Source: Crocinitomicaceae bacterium (GTDB taxonomy: Bacteria; Bacteroidota; Bacteroidia; Flavobacteriales_D; Crocinitomicaceae). Taken from it: DNA of 64,000 nt. Made by a program: the position numbers and the translations under genes. Below are positions 36,836 through 45,530 of the stretch, in pieces. The stretch is taken from contig JAURGK010000008.1 of the NCBI GenBank assembly GCA_030833845.1, forward strand, positions 19,807 through 83,806, given 5' to 3'. Every line of letters begins with the position of its first letter. Position 1 is the first letter of the stretch. The notes under the pieces are model-generated. The model worked only from the letters and a program-made list of their open reading frames with translations. It ran no database searches and was not told where the DNA came from.

Positions 36836-37330
36836 TTAATTCATTTTGATTTCACCAGCAAGCTGAGAGGCTAGAGCCTTTTGCTTTTCATCAGCACTCA
36901 ATTCTTGACGTACTACTTTTTCGGCAATCTCCAAAGAAAGGGATGCGATATGATTTTTTAGCTCAGCCATTGCTGCGGCCTTTTCACTATTGATGTTATG
37001 ACGAGCCGCCTCAACCAATTTAGCGGCCTCATCTTTGGCTTTTCCTTTGGCCTCTTCAACCATGCTGTTGGCAGCTTCTTTCGCTTCTTTCAAAATTTGA
37101 TCGCGCTCGGCACGTGCAGCTTTGAGAATTTGGTCATTCTCAGCTTTAAGTGCTTGCATTTCAGCTTTGGTTTTTTCCGCTAAGTCAAGTGCCTCTGCAA
37201 TCTTTTGCTCGCGGGTATTCACGGCGCTAAGAATTGGCTTCCAAGCAAATTTGACTAGTAAAAAAAACAAGAGACAGAACACAATTCCTGTCCAAACGAG
37301 TAAACCAAAATCAGGTAAAATTAAATCCAT
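36836..37330 (-). CDS. atpF: ATP synthase Fo b subunit
   Basis: Peripheral stalk subunit (164 residues). One N-terminal membrane helix (about 8-28, LLVWTGIVFCLLFFLLVKFAW) is followed by a long charged coiled coil (about 40-150, rich in Ala, Glu and Lys). It is separated from atpE by a 64-bp gap that contains a strong hairpin (37354..37386). Confidence 0.95.
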   Translation of the reverse strand: MDLILPDFGLLVWTGIVFCLLFFLLVKFAWKPILSAVNTREQKIAEALDLAEKTKAEMQALKAENDQILKAARAERDQILKEAKEAANSMVEEAKGKAKDEAAKLVEAARHNINSEKAAAMAELKNHIASLSLEIAEKVVRQELSADEKQKALASQLAGEIKMN

Positions 37331-37353
37331 TGTTGTGCTTTTTTAAATTTTAT

Positions 37354-37386
37354 AAAAGGAATCCAACCAACCGTTGGATTCCTTTT
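37354..37386 (-). promoter_or_regulatory. Strong hairpin between atpE and atpF
   Basis: A perfect 14-bp inverted repeat, AAAAGGAATCCAAC and GTTGGATTCCTTTT, with a five-base loop (37368..37372). On the transcribed (minus) strand it follows the atpE stop and precedes atpF by 23 bases. The downstream sequence is TATAAAATTT, not a long U tract. It may be a partial terminator or an mRNA processing/stability element that raises c-subunit yield. Confidence 0.75.
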
Positions 37387-37394
37387 GATTTGAA

Positions 37395-37634
<240 letters not shown>

Positions 37635-37641
37635 TTACTAT

Positions 37642-38772
37642 TTAATGGTGTGCCTCTTCAACCGCAGCTCCAATAAACAATGCCGAGAGCATTGCAAAAA
37701 GGAAACCTTGTAAAAAAGCAACGAGGATTTCTAACACAGAAATAAACAAAGCCATCGGCACAGACAAACCTGCCCATGCTATGTTTTTGTTAATGAAAAT
37801 GATAGAAATCAAAGCTAAAACAATAATGTGGCCCGCGGTAATGTTGGCGAACAAACGAATCATGAGTGCGAAAGGCTTAGTAAGAATACCTATCAACTCA
37901 ATGGGAATCATAAATATCTTCATAGGAACTGGAATGCCTGGCATCCAAAAAATGTGTCCCCAATAATTTTTATTTCCTGAAAGTACCGTAACTAATAAAG
38001 TACACACAGCTAAAAACAAAGTAATAGTTATATTTCCTGTAAGGTTGGCACCACCTGGCAAAATTGGAATAAGCCCTAACATATTATTGATCCAAATGAA
38101 GAAAAAGATGGTCAATAAATATGGTACGTATTTGTGATACTTGTGTTGATCTATGTTTGCTTTGGCAATGTCATCACGAACCATCACAATGATAGGCTCG
38201 AAAAATTTCGCCAACCCTTTGGGAGCAACCGCACCATTTCTCTTGTAAAAACGGGCTACTGATAACATGATTATTAGGATCAACAAAGAACCAAAAATAA
38301 GAGAGGCCACATTTTTAGTGATAGATAGGTCAGTTGGCATGGCGTTGTGTGGGTGCTCACCATGAAATTTCAAATTATAAACAGGCTGTCCATTAGCAGT
38401 ACCAATTTGATCCAGTTTGTAAATTTTTTCATGATATAGCGCATACCCCTTTGCAGGGCCAACACCTTCTAAATAATGATAGGCTGTACTGTCAGAAGAC
38501 GGCACTTGCGACTCTTTTCCGTGATAAAAATGCTTTGAACTAAAACACTTGAATCCGTTGTCATGTAAGATTACTGGAAGGTATAAACTAATGCTTTCTT
38601 TACCCTCACCTGCAACATGCCACTCGTGGGCATCCTTGATGTGATGCATGATCATTTCGCCAACGTTGAAGGCTTCTTCCTTGGATGCATTCGCAAGTGG
38701 TTGATACACAAGGAATGACATTGCTAAAAAGAGAATTTGCAAAAGTGAAGAAAACTTACCTGCTTGTTGCAT
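37642..38772 (-). CDS. atpB: ATP synthase Fo a subunit with long N-terminal periplasmic region
   Basis: Ion-channel subunit (376 residues, against about 250-270 in many bacteria). The essential Arg is Arg306 in LMIRLFANITAGH. The extra length is N-terminal: a signal-like hydrophobic start (about 10-29) and about 120 hydrophilic, His-rich residues before the first core helix near 155. This extension is common in Bacteroidota a subunits. First gene of the operon; its promoter candidate lies at 38810..38839. Confidence 0.95.
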   Translation of the reverse strand: MQQAGKFSSLLQILFLAMSFLVYQPLANASKEEAFNVGEMIMHHIKDAHEWHVAGEGKESISLYLPVILHDNGFKCFSSKHFYHGKESQVPSSDSTAYHYLEGVGPAKGYALYHEKIYKLDQIGTANGQPVYNLKFHGEHPHNAMPTDLSITKNVASLIFGSLLILIIMLSVARFYKRNGAVAPKGLAKFFEPIIVMVRDDIAKANIDQHKYHKYVPYLLTIFFFIWINNMLGLIPILPGGANLTGNITITLFLAVCTLLVTVLSGNKNYWGHIFWMPGIPVPMKIFMIPIELIGILTKPFALMIRLFANITAGHIIVLALISIIFINKNIAWAGLSVPMALFISVLEILVAFLQGFLFAMLSALFIGAAVEEAHH

Positions 38773-38809
38773 TAGAATGTATTTAAGCGTGTTTGCGAAA
38801 AAATTTTTG

Positions 38810-38839
38810 CAAAGTTAGTCAAACTTTCTAAAGAAACAA
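38810..38839 (-). promoter_or_regulatory. Candidate promoter of the atpBEFHAG operon
   Basis: On the minus strand, TTG (38837..38839) and TAACTTTG (38810..38817) are separated by 19 bases, a canonical Bacteroidota -33/-7 pair. The -7 element ends 37 bases before the atpB ATG. Confidence 0.65.
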
Positions 38840-38862
38840 CTTAATTTTTCAACAATTCAGGG

Positions 38863-39408
38863 CTATTGCTTGCGCAATTTCTTGTATAATTTAATGCCTA
38901 ACATCAACAAGACCCCGACGGCAAAAAAACCGAGAGTTCCCGAGATCCAATTCAATTGATTTTTTAAAACAACGATAAATACAATGCTGACCAAAAATAA
39001 GGTCGCTATCTCATTCCAAATACGCAATTGACCTGAAGTCCAGCGTAGTGCGCCCGACTCGCAATGACGCAACATTCGCTGAGAATAAAAATGATAAATC
39101 AAAAGCATTACCACAAAACCTAACTTGAGGTGCATCCAAGGAGCATGCAGTAAATAGTTTGGATTGAGCGCGATCATCCAAACCCCAAAAAGCACCGTGA
39201 GCAACATGGCAGGCGTGGTAATTATCCACCACAGGCGCTGCATCATGATGACAAACTGAGGCTGAAGTATGGCTTTTTGAGCAGGAATTTTATCGTCAGC
39301 TTCTTTGAAATAGATAAACAATCGAACCATGTAGAAAAGTCCGGCAAACCAGCTCACCATAAAAATAAGGTGCAGGGCCTTGATGTAATCATAAGTAGCG
39401 TTAGCCAT
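38863..39408 (-). CDS. hemJ: HemJ/CopD-like membrane protein, probable protoporphyrinogen oxidase
   Basis: A 181-residue membrane protein with four or five helices. The N-terminal segment YIKALHLIFMVSWFAGLFYMVRLFIYF matches the HemJ (UPF0093) family, including the conserved His in the first helix and the Arg-Leu pair. MHLKLGFVVMLLIYHFYS supplies a second His-bearing helix. HemJ oxidises protoporphyrinogen IX in bacteria lacking HemG/HemY. hemA, hemC and hemD lie 2 kb away, which supports the call. A TAAATTTG element lies four bases before the ATG. Confidence 0.8.
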   Translation of the reverse strand: MANATYDYIKALHLIFMVSWFAGLFYMVRLFIYFKEADDKIPAQKAILQPQFVIMMQRLWWIITTPAMLLTVLFGVWMIALNPNYLLHAPWMHLKLGFVVMLLIYHFYSQRMLRHCESGALRWTSGQLRIWNEIATLFLVSIVFIVVLKNQLNWISGTLGFFAVGVLLMLGIKLYKKLRKQ

Positions 39409-39412
39409 AATG

Positions 39413-39420
39413 CAAATTTA
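39413..39420 (-). promoter_or_regulatory. -7 element four bases before the hemJ start (leaderless candidate)
   Basis: Minus-strand TAAATTTG, then CATT, then ATG (39408). Exact consensus with N4 spacing; no -33 TTG at the expected distance. Confidence 0.5.
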
Positions 39421-39442
39421 ATTGAATGCACCTGATTCATGC

Positions 39443-39450
39443 TATATTTG
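39443..39450 (+). promoter_or_regulatory. -7 element upstream of the 39467 gene
   Basis: TATATTTG, with a TTG at 39422..39424 (18-base spacer). It abuts an in-frame ATG at 39452, so that ATG would lie at or before the transcription start; this favours the ATG at 39467. Confidence 0.5.
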
Positions 39451-39466
39451 TATGAAAAGCTGCACC

Positions 39467-40279
39467 ATGTTGTACCGATTGATCTTTCTAATCCTTTGCT
39501 ATGATTTGTCTTTGGTGTATAGTCAAACGGAATTGCTCTCTTTAGAAGGCACCTACCAAGATAAAAACTTGCTTGTCAATAACCCCCCAATGCCAGACGG
39601 TTTTGGTTTTTGCATTAGTAAAGTTACCGTGAATGGCGAAATCTTACCTGCTGTCATTCAAACGTCACACTTCGAAATAGACTTTCGGTTATTTCACCTC
39701 AAGAAAGGCGATGAAGTTTTTGTTGTACTAGAGCACGCTCCGGGATGTGAGCCTCGATTTTTAAATCCCATAGTGCTGTTGCCGAGTAGCACTTTTAACT
39801 GTACTCAAATTAGTGTCCAACAAAATGGGTTGTTAAAATGGACTACCACCAACGAGCAGGCCATACTTGATTTTAGTATTGAACAGTACAAATGGGGCCG
39901 TTGGGTGGAGGTCGGGCAGGTGAAAGGTAAGGGCACTCCTAATCAAACTACTTATCAGTTTCAACTTTCACCTCACTCTGGGAAAAATACGGTGCGGGTT
40001 TCTCAAACCGACAGCTCAGGCAAACCAAGAGTATCAAAAAGTGCAAGTTTCACTTCGAATGTTGCTGCTGTTTCATTTAGTCCGACTAAAGTGCAATCTG
40101 CCTTATATTTCAAATCCAAAGGGCAAGCCGTTCGCACGAAATTTGAAATTTATGATGCCTATGGCAATTTATTGAAAACGGGCTACAGCACCTCTGTTGA
40201 TTGCCGCAATATTGTAGATGGGGTATACTTTATTAACTATGACAACAAGACCGAAAAATTCATCAAAATTGACAACTAA
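39467..40279 (+). CDS. Secreted protein of unknown function with T9SS-like C-terminal strand module
   Basis: About 270 residues. A signal peptide (MLYRLIFLILCYDLSLVYSQ) precedes a beta-rich domain with three Cys and a second Ig/FN3-like segment (about 130-200). The last about 60 residues (KFEIYDAYGNLLKTGYS, then IVDGVYFINYDN and EKFIKIDN) look like the end of a T9SS type A sorting domain, although the PNP motif is missing. The ATG at 39452 is possible, but the -7 element immediately before it favours 39467. It lies two bases before mce. Confidence 0.6.
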   Translation: MLYRLIFLILCYDLSLVYSQTELLSLEGTYQDKNLLVNNPPMPDGFGFCISKVTVNGEILPAVIQTSHFEIDFRLFHLKKGDEVFVVLEHAPGCEPRFLNPIVLLPSSTFNCTQISVQQNGLLKWTTTNEQAILDFSIEQYKWGRWVEVGQVKGKGTPNQTTYQFQLSPHSGKNTVRVSQTDSSGKPRVSKSASFTSNVAAVSFSPTKVQSALYFKSKGQAVRTKFEIYDAYGNLLKTGYSTSVDCRNIVDGVYFINYDNKTEKFIKIDN

Positions 40280-40281
40280 CC

Positions 40282-40686
40282 ATGAAGCGCATTGAACATT
40301 TAGGTATTGCAGTTGCTGACTTAACTGAAGCTATTCCACTCTATGAAGTGCTGCTCAATACCCCTTGCTATAAACAAGAGGAGGTGGCCTCTGAAGGAGT
40401 CAAGACAGCTTTTTTTCAGGTTGGAGAATCTAAAATAGAGCTGCTCGAAGCAAGCAACTCCGAATCGCCAATCGCTAAATTTTTACAAAAAAACGGCCCG
40501 GGTTTTCATCATGTTGCTTTTGAAGTAGCAGATATTGAATCTGAGATTCAAAGATTGCAATCTGCAGGTTTTCAGCTCATACACCTCTCACCAAAAGCAG
40601 GGGCTGATAACAAGCTCATCGCATTTTTACATCCAAAATCTAGCGGTGGACTACTCGTTGAGCTTTGTCAAGAAAAAAATCCATAA
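40282..40686 (+). CDS. mce: Methylmalonyl-CoA epimerase
   Basis: A 134-residue vicinal-oxygen-chelate protein that interconverts (R)- and (S)-methylmalonyl-CoA. The opening RIEHLGIAVADL, GPGFHHVAFEV and the end LLVELCQ carry the metal ligands His6, His77 and Glu127, consistent with the characterised enzyme. It converges on the HAD gene with a 19-base overlap. Methylmalonyl-CoA mutase is not in the window. Confidence 0.92.
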   Translation: MKRIEHLGIAVADLTEAIPLYEVLLNTPCYKQEEVASEGVKTAFFQVGESKIELLEASNSESPIAKFLQKNGPGFHHVAFEVADIESEIQRLQSAGFQLIHLSPKAGADNKLIAFLHPKSSGGLLVELCQEKNP

Positions 40687-41282
40687 AAATCTGCTGCATT
40701 TTGGTAAAAAAAAGTTTGTAGTCCTGCCTGCTTTGCGCCTTCTATGTGTTGTGGGCTATCATCTATGAATAACACATCTTTGGGTTCAAAACCCATTTGC
40801 TCACAAACCCACAAGAAAGTTTCTTCATGGGGTTTGCGCATTTGAATCTGATGAGAAAGAAATATTTGACTAAAATATGCGGAAGTTGGTTGAGGCGTTG
40901 CTTTTTGCCATTCTCTTTGTACTTCAACCCAATGCAATGCATTGGTATTACTCAACATAAACAATGGATAATGCTTGCTAAGCTGAGACAAAAGTTCAAT
41001 CTTTTGCCCAGGAAAACTCCCAATCATTTGATTCCAAGCCCCAACCACTTGATTTGGTGTTGTCCCTGCTAGGGTATTAGGCAGCAATAAATTAACAAAA
41101 TGCTGTGGCGAAATCTCGCCACACTCAAAACGATCGAAAATTTGGTTTTGAGCAAATTGTGTGTAGTAGGTTTCAAATTGAGAGACGCCTAGCTTTTTAA
41201 ATGCGTTTTCCGTAGCCAAATAATCAATATCAATAAGCACTCCACCTAAATCAAAAAGGATGGTTTTAAAAGTTAACTGCAT
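40668..41282 (-). CDS. HAD-superfamily hydrolase, YihX-like phosphatase
   Basis: A 204-residue HAD protein. Motif I is FDLGGVLIDID (nucleophile Asp11; the second Asp of DxD is replaced by Gly, as in the YihX-type subfamily). Motif II is LFMLSNTNA. Motifs III and IV are the Lys in RKPHEETF and DVLFIDDSPQHIEGAKQAG. YihX-like enzymes act on sugar phosphates or FMN; the substrate here is unknown. The start lies four bases after a TAATTTTG element. Confidence 0.85.
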   Translation of the reverse strand: MQLTFKTILFDLGGVLIDIDYLATENAFKKLGVSQFETYYTQFAQNQIFDRFECGEISPQHFVNLLLPNTLAGTTPNQVVGAWNQMIGSFPGQKIELLSQLSKHYPLFMLSNTNALHWVEVQREWQKATPQPTSAYFSQIFLSHQIQMRKPHEETFLWVCEQMGFEPKDVLFIDDSPQHIEGAKQAGLQTFFYQNAADFYGFFS

Positions 41283-41286
41283 GACG

Positions 41287-41294
41287 CAAAATTA
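41287..41294 (-). promoter_or_regulatory. -7 element four bases before the HAD gene start (leaderless candidate)
   Basis: Minus-strand TAATTTTG, then CGTC, then ATG (41282). Exact consensus with N4 spacing; no clear -33 element. Confidence 0.5.
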
Positions 41295-41372
41295 TTCCAA
41301 TTTTATCTATTTGAACCCATTCTAAATAAGCCTTTATGACAATTCAATGACAATTCAGCTTTAAGTAGCCCT

Positions 41373-41380
41373 TATTTTTG
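41373..41380 (+). promoter_or_regulatory. -7 element upstream of hemA
   Basis: TATTTTTG matches TAnnTTTG and ends 17 bases before the TTG start of hemA. No -33 TTG at the usual distance. Confidence 0.45.
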
Positions 41381-41397
41381 CATTCAAAAGCGCTACT

Positions 41398-42630
41398 TTG
41401 TTGCAACAACTCCATATTATAGCTTTTACGCACCGAAAACTTGATGTCAACAAGATCGGTCTGCTGCATATTGAAAAGGAGGCTCAAGCACAACAACTTT
41501 CAGAATTAAAAACAAAATTAGGGCTCAAAGAACTGATGTTTCTATCTACTTGCAATCGAGTAGAAATCACAATTGTGAATGAAAAAGAACTAGATGCTTC
41601 CTCGCTCAGCCGCTTACTAGAATTATTGTACTCAAAACTAGTGCCCATTCAGTTAGAAGAATTTGTTCGAAGTGCTGAGGTATATTCTGGCTCAAAAGCC
41701 GTTCAACACGCGCTCTCGGTGGCTTCGTCTATAGATTCGATGATCATCGGTGAGCGTGAAATCATTACCCAAGTGCGCTTGGCCTATGAACACTGCCAAC
41801 AACTCGGACTTACCGGAGACTTACTTCGTCTGATGATGAAAAAAGTAATCGAAACAGCAAAACAAGTATATACCCAGACAAGTATTGCAACCAAGCCCGT
41901 CTCAGTAGTATCACTAGCCTATCAGCACCTCAAGCAACTCAACATCCCTCTAAATGCGCGTATTTTGATCATTGGTGCAGGTGTAACCAATACCACTATG
42001 GCCCGCTTTCTTAAAAAGCATGGTTTTAAAAATTTTGTGGTCTTCAACAGAACGCATGAAAATGCACAGAAGCTTGCAAAAGAAATTCACGGCGAGGCTT
42101 TTGCACTTGATACACTAAGAAACTATCGAAATGGTTTTGATGTGCTCATCACTTGCACAGCTGCTGAAGGTGTCATGATCAATGCCGAGCTATATAAAAA
42201 ACTAGTTGGCGGCGATTCACAAGAAAAAATAATCATTGACCTTGCCATCCCACAAGACCTCGACCCCGAGATTTTGAACCAACATTCAGTCAAGTACCTC
42301 TCTATTGAATATTTGCAGCGTATTTCCAATGAGAATGTCAAAGAGCGTTCTAAAGAATTACAACAAGTAAGAGATATTATTGCCCAAGCAGAGGCAGAAT
42401 TTGGGCACTTGCTGCGCGAACGCAAGGTAGAAATAGCTATGCGAGACGTCCCTGCGAAAGTCAAAGAATTGCGCTCTACTGCTTACCAAGAAATTTTTAA
42501 AGATGAACTCGAAAATCTTGATCCTCAGGCCAAAGAAGTGCTAGACAAGGTAGTGAGTTATCTCGAAAAAAAATATATCAGCGGGCCAATGAAGTTGGCC
42601 AAAGAAATCATTCTGAACCATGCCGACTAA
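41398..42630 (+). CDS. hemA: Glutamyl-tRNA reductase, TTG start
   Basis: First enzyme of C5 haem synthesis (410 residues): reduces glutamyl-tRNA-Glu to glutamate-1-semialdehyde with NADPH. The catalytic Cys is about Cys52 in the STCNRVE motif. SSIDSMIIGEREIITQVR, the NADP-binding ILIIGAGVTNTTMARFL and a C-terminal helical dimerisation domain follow. The N-terminal catalytic strand LHIIAFTHRK leaves no ATG upstream before an in-frame stop, so translation most likely begins at TTG 41398 (or TTG 41401). It overlaps hemC by 11 bases. Confidence 0.94.
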   Translation: MLQQLHIIAFTHRKLDVNKIGLLHIEKEAQAQQLSELKTKLGLKELMFLSTCNRVEITIVNEKELDASSLSRLLELLYSKLVPIQLEEFVRSAEVYSGSKAVQHALSVASSIDSMIIGEREIITQVRLAYEHCQQLGLTGDLLRLMMKKVIETAKQVYTQTSIATKPVSVVSLAYQHLKQLNIPLNARILIIGAGVTNTTMARFLKKHGFKNFVVFNRTHENAQKLAKEIHGEAFALDTLRNYRNGFDVLITCTAAEGVMINAELYKKLVGGDSQEKIIIDLAIPQDLDPEILNQHSVKYLSIEYLQRISNENVKERSKELQQVRDIIAQAEAEFGHLLRERKVEIAMRDVPAKVKELRSTAYQEIFKDELENLDPQAKEVLDKVVSYLEKKYISGPMKLAKEIILNHAD

Positions 42631-43495
42631 ACCCCTCATTCGTATAGGTTCACGAGGTAGTGAACTTGCACTTTGGCAAGCGCATTTTGTAAAGAAATTA
42701 TTAGAAGAATTGGGTTGTGAAGTTTCGATCCAAATTATCGTCACACAAGGAGACCGCATCCAAAATTTGAGTTTCGACAAACTTGAAGGCAAAGGATTTT
42801 TCACCAAAGAAATTGAAGCTGCCTTATTGCGTAACGAAATTGATTTAGCAGTTCATTCACACAAAGACCTAGAGACAACACAACCTGAAGGCCTTTGTAT
42901 TGGGGCTGTGTCTTACCGTGAAGATCCATCAGAGATATTGCTATTGAGAAAAACAGCATACGATGCTACACAAAAATGGGGGTTGAAAAAGGGCGCCACC
43001 ATCGGTACCTCATCGGCGCGTAGAAAATCTATCATTAAAGCGCTGCGTTCAGACTTGCAAATTGAAGAACTTAGAGGAAATGTGCCAACCCGCATTGACA
43101 AACTACGAGATGGCCATTATGACGCCATTTTGTTGGCAAATGCAGGAGTGAGTCGACTTAACTTAAACCTATCAGACTTGCACACTCAAATCTTAGACCC
43201 CAAAGAATTTGTTCCGGCTCCGGCTCAAGGAGTGCTTGGCTTGCAGATTCGCCAAAATGACACCACTACACACCGCATTGTTTCGCAGCTAAATCATCAA
43301 AAGGTGGCCGAGCAAATTGCCATTGAACGAGGGGTATTGCAGGCCTTGCAAGGAGGTTGCCAATTGCCATTGGGTGTTTACTATGGTCCAGATCAAATCT
43401 ATGTGGCCCATGCGCAAAATGCCGCCAATGCCGCCAAATTTTATACATTTGATCTATTGGCGAGTATCGAAAAAATTACAGCAGCGCTGCAATAA
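42620..43495 (+). CDS. hemC: Porphobilinogen deaminase (hydroxymethylbilane synthase)
   Basis: A 291-residue enzyme that polymerises four porphobilinogens. RIGSRGSELALWQ opens the fold, Asp83 in AVHSHKDLE is the catalytic acid, and Cys247 in LQGGCQLPLG holds the dipyrromethane cofactor. GTSSARRKSIIKALR and ELRGNVPTRIDKL bind the substrate carboxylates. Overlaps the hemA end and is followed by hemD after one base. Confidence 0.96.
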   Translation: MPTKPLIRIGSRGSELALWQAHFVKKLLEELGCEVSIQIIVTQGDRIQNLSFDKLEGKGFFTKEIEAALLRNEIDLAVHSHKDLETTQPEGLCIGAVSYREDPSEILLLRKTAYDATQKWGLKKGATIGTSSARRKSIIKALRSDLQIEELRGNVPTRIDKLRDGHYDAILLANAGVSRLNLNLSDLHTQILDPKEFVPAPAQGVLGLQIRQNDTTTHRIVSQLNHQKVAEQIAIERGVLQALQGGCQLPLGVYYGPDQIYVAHAQNAANAAKFYTFDLLASIEKITAALQ

Positions 43496-43496
43496 A

Positions 43497-44150
43497 ATGC
43501 AAAAAATCTTCATATCCAAAGACCCTACAGACCTCTCAGAGGAGCTATTTGCTATGCAATTGGCCGGGTCTATTGAAGCAAAATCCTTGATTGCATTCCA
43601 AAGTGTATCGTTCGCTTGCCCACACTCCTATGACATTTTATTTATTTCAAGTATCAGGGCAGCAGACTATTTTTTTTCAAAGTGTAAAAACAATTCACTG
43701 ATTGCTTGTGCTGGCGAGCAAACCGCCCGAAAGTTATTTGACAAATACAAGCTAAACGCTGATTTTGTTGCCAAAAAATCGGGAAATCCAATCTCAGAAG
43801 CAGCACATTTTAATACTTGGCGCAATGGCCGCACGGTTTGTTTTCCAGTAAGTCAATTGTCTGTAGGAACCTACACCAAAAATATTCCTGATTCAGAAAA
43901 AATAATTTTACAGGTTTATACAACCCAACTCAATGAGGTGCGAATTGGTCCAAAAGATATTTACATTTTTACCTCTCCAAGTAATGTAGCAGCATTTTTC
44001 AAAAACAATACCATTGCATCCCATGCCAAGGTGCTTGCATGGGGCCAGACGACAAATCAGGCCTTGTTAGAAAAAAATGTGCTCGTCACAAAAGTGCTCG
44101 ATGAAAACCAACAAGAAATGCTTGTGAAATGGTTAAGTTCAACATGTTAA
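43497..44150 (+). CDS. hemD: Uroporphyrinogen-III synthase (divergent)
   Basis: A 217-residue protein directly after hemC. HemD is poorly conserved, but the two-domain pattern is visible: YDILFISSIRAADYFF in the first domain, then DIYIFTSPSNVAAFFKNN and KVLAWGQTTNQALLEK in the second. It would cyclise hydroxymethylbilane to uroporphyrinogen III. The ATG at 43497 follows the hemC stop; the longer frame inside hemC was rejected. Position and the S(P)SNV motif support the call. Confidence 0.82.
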   Translation: MQKIFISKDPTDLSEELFAMQLAGSIEAKSLIAFQSVSFACPHSYDILFISSIRAADYFFSKCKNNSLIACAGEQTARKLFDKYKLNADFVAKKSGNPISEAAHFNTWRNGRTVCFPVSQLSVGTYTKNIPDSEKIILQVYTTQLNEVRIGPKDIYIFTSPSNVAAFFKNNTIASHAKVLAWGQTTNQALLEKNVLVTKVLDENQQEMLVKWLSSTC

Positions 44151-44165
44151 ATATCTACTTGGCTA

Positions 44166-45161
44166 ATGCAATTTGAACAATCCAATGAAATAAATGCAGA
44201 TTTGGTGGCCCTTTTTGCCCAAACGGTATTGGGGACAAACGGCGCCAAATACAAGCACCTCGATGTGGTTCAGAGTGTGAAACAAACAGACAACCCATTG
44301 AGTTTTTCATTGCGAAGGAATGAGCTACTAATTGCCAACATAACTTTTTGTAAACGCCCTTTTGGCCTTTATTTACGGTACTTTGCTTTCGACAAGCGCT
44401 TTCAATCAAGAGGGAAGGCTCGTGCGAATCAAAAATCCAGTATCAAACAAAAAATTGAAGGTGTCTTTGAACAAATAACAACCCAATTCCCTGGGAGCGA
44501 AAAGTATTGTTACGCCTACATTGACCAAAAGAATGTCAGGAGTAAATGGATGAGCGAAACCTTTGGTTTTGTAACAAAAGCACAGTTGGCTACACAAAGT
44601 TTTAGCAGGATTTGGCCTAAATTACATAAGGGGTTTCATCGAGAATCAATCAACTCTGAAATTTCACAAATCATATCAGACACCTACAGCAAATACACAG
44701 CCTATTTCGAGCACTTTTTTGAAAACGGACACTTTTATACACTCAAAGACCAAGACGGAAACAGGCTTGCCTTTGCACAATTTCATAAGGTTCGCTGGGA
44801 AATTCAACGATTGCCAGGGAAACTTGGAGGGGTTCAAGTGAAATTACTACCCTACATCCCTTTGCTCAACAAACTTATTCAGCCGAAATCACATACCTTT
44901 CTAGTTCCCGATATGGTATGCAACCCTTCTGGTGATATCCGAGATGTGCAAAAACTTTTTGAGTCAGCGCTGGCCTATGAAAAAGTGCATTCTTTGCTCT
45001 GGTGGAATGACACCAGAGATGAGCATTATATCAAAGCCCAGGCTTCCTTTAACTGGGGGCTATTACACAAACTTATTGGCGTGGCCGCTGTAGACGTGGT
45101 TTTTAGAGGTGATTTTGAACCCAAACAACCCGTTTTTGTAGTCGCTTTTGATATGGTTTAA
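44166..45161 (+). CDS. Unrecognised protein, possibly GNAT-like
   Basis: A 331-residue soluble protein with no signal peptide. The central and C-terminal parts (GNRLAFAQFHKVRWEI, then TFLVPDMVCNPSGDIRDVQKLFESALAYEKVHSLLWW) suggest an acetyltransferase-like alpha/beta fold, and an earlier segment (YCYAYIDQKNVRSKWMSETFGFV) looks like the end of another GNAT half. A double-GNAT arrangement is only a guess. It follows hemD by 15 bases, and its stop directly abuts the opposing gene's stop. Confidence 0.55.
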   Translation: MQFEQSNEINADLVALFAQTVLGTNGAKYKHLDVVQSVKQTDNPLSFSLRRNELLIANITFCKRPFGLYLRYFAFDKRFQSRGKARANQKSSIKQKIEGVFEQITTQFPGSEKYCYAYIDQKNVRSKWMSETFGFVTKAQLATQSFSRIWPKLHKGFHRESINSEISQIISDTYSKYTAYFEHFFENGHFYTLKDQDGNRLAFAQFHKVRWEIQRLPGKLGGVQVKLLPYIPLLNKLIQPKSHTFLVPDMVCNPSGDIRDVQKLFESALAYEKVHSLLWWNDTRDEHYIKAQASFNWGLLHKLIGVAAVDVVFRGDFEPKQPVFVVAFDMV

Positions 45162-45530
45162 TTACTCATAAGATAAAAATCTAGTGAGTAGTAATTCCTT
45201 TAAGCGCTTGTCAATCTGCGACTTTTCATTTTGATAGAACTCAAATTCTGAAGTCGAAAACAAACCTACACACATGCCAATGAACCTAGAAAACAAAACC
45301 GGGTTTTTAGAAAAAAGTACAGCCAATTGGCTGCGTTTTTCTCCTTGGTTTTGCAGCTCTTTTATTTTTTCAAAGTATGGATTGCTTTGCCATTCTTTAA
45401 GTAACAATTCGTGTTGGAACTTCAATATGGGTCGCAAAACCTCATTTTGAAAGTGCTCCATTGAATTTGACTCAATAGCTTCTCTTTGAATTGTTGGTCT
45501 TAGTTCAAGAATATTTTGGTCTCGACTCAT
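45162..45530 (-). CDS. Small soluble protein of unknown function
   Basis: A 122-residue, largely helical protein that I cannot assign. Its central sequence FQNEVLRPILKFQHELLL is amphipathic, and KRLKELLLTRF closes it. The ATG overlaps the stop of the helicase-like gene (ATGA), suggesting the two products act together. No catalytic residues stand out. Confidence 0.6.
   Translation of the reverse strand: MSRDQNILELRPTIQREAIESNSMEHFQNEVLRPILKFQHELLLKEWQSNPYFEKIKELQNQGEKRSQLAVLFSKNPVLFSRFIGMCVGLFSTSEFEFYQNEKSQIDKRLKELLLTRFLSYE

Noticed and set aside
43317..43496. Upstream extension of the hemD frame inside hemC
   Set aside because: It lies wholly within hemC, and the ATG one base after the hemC stop begins the HemD-like sequence.
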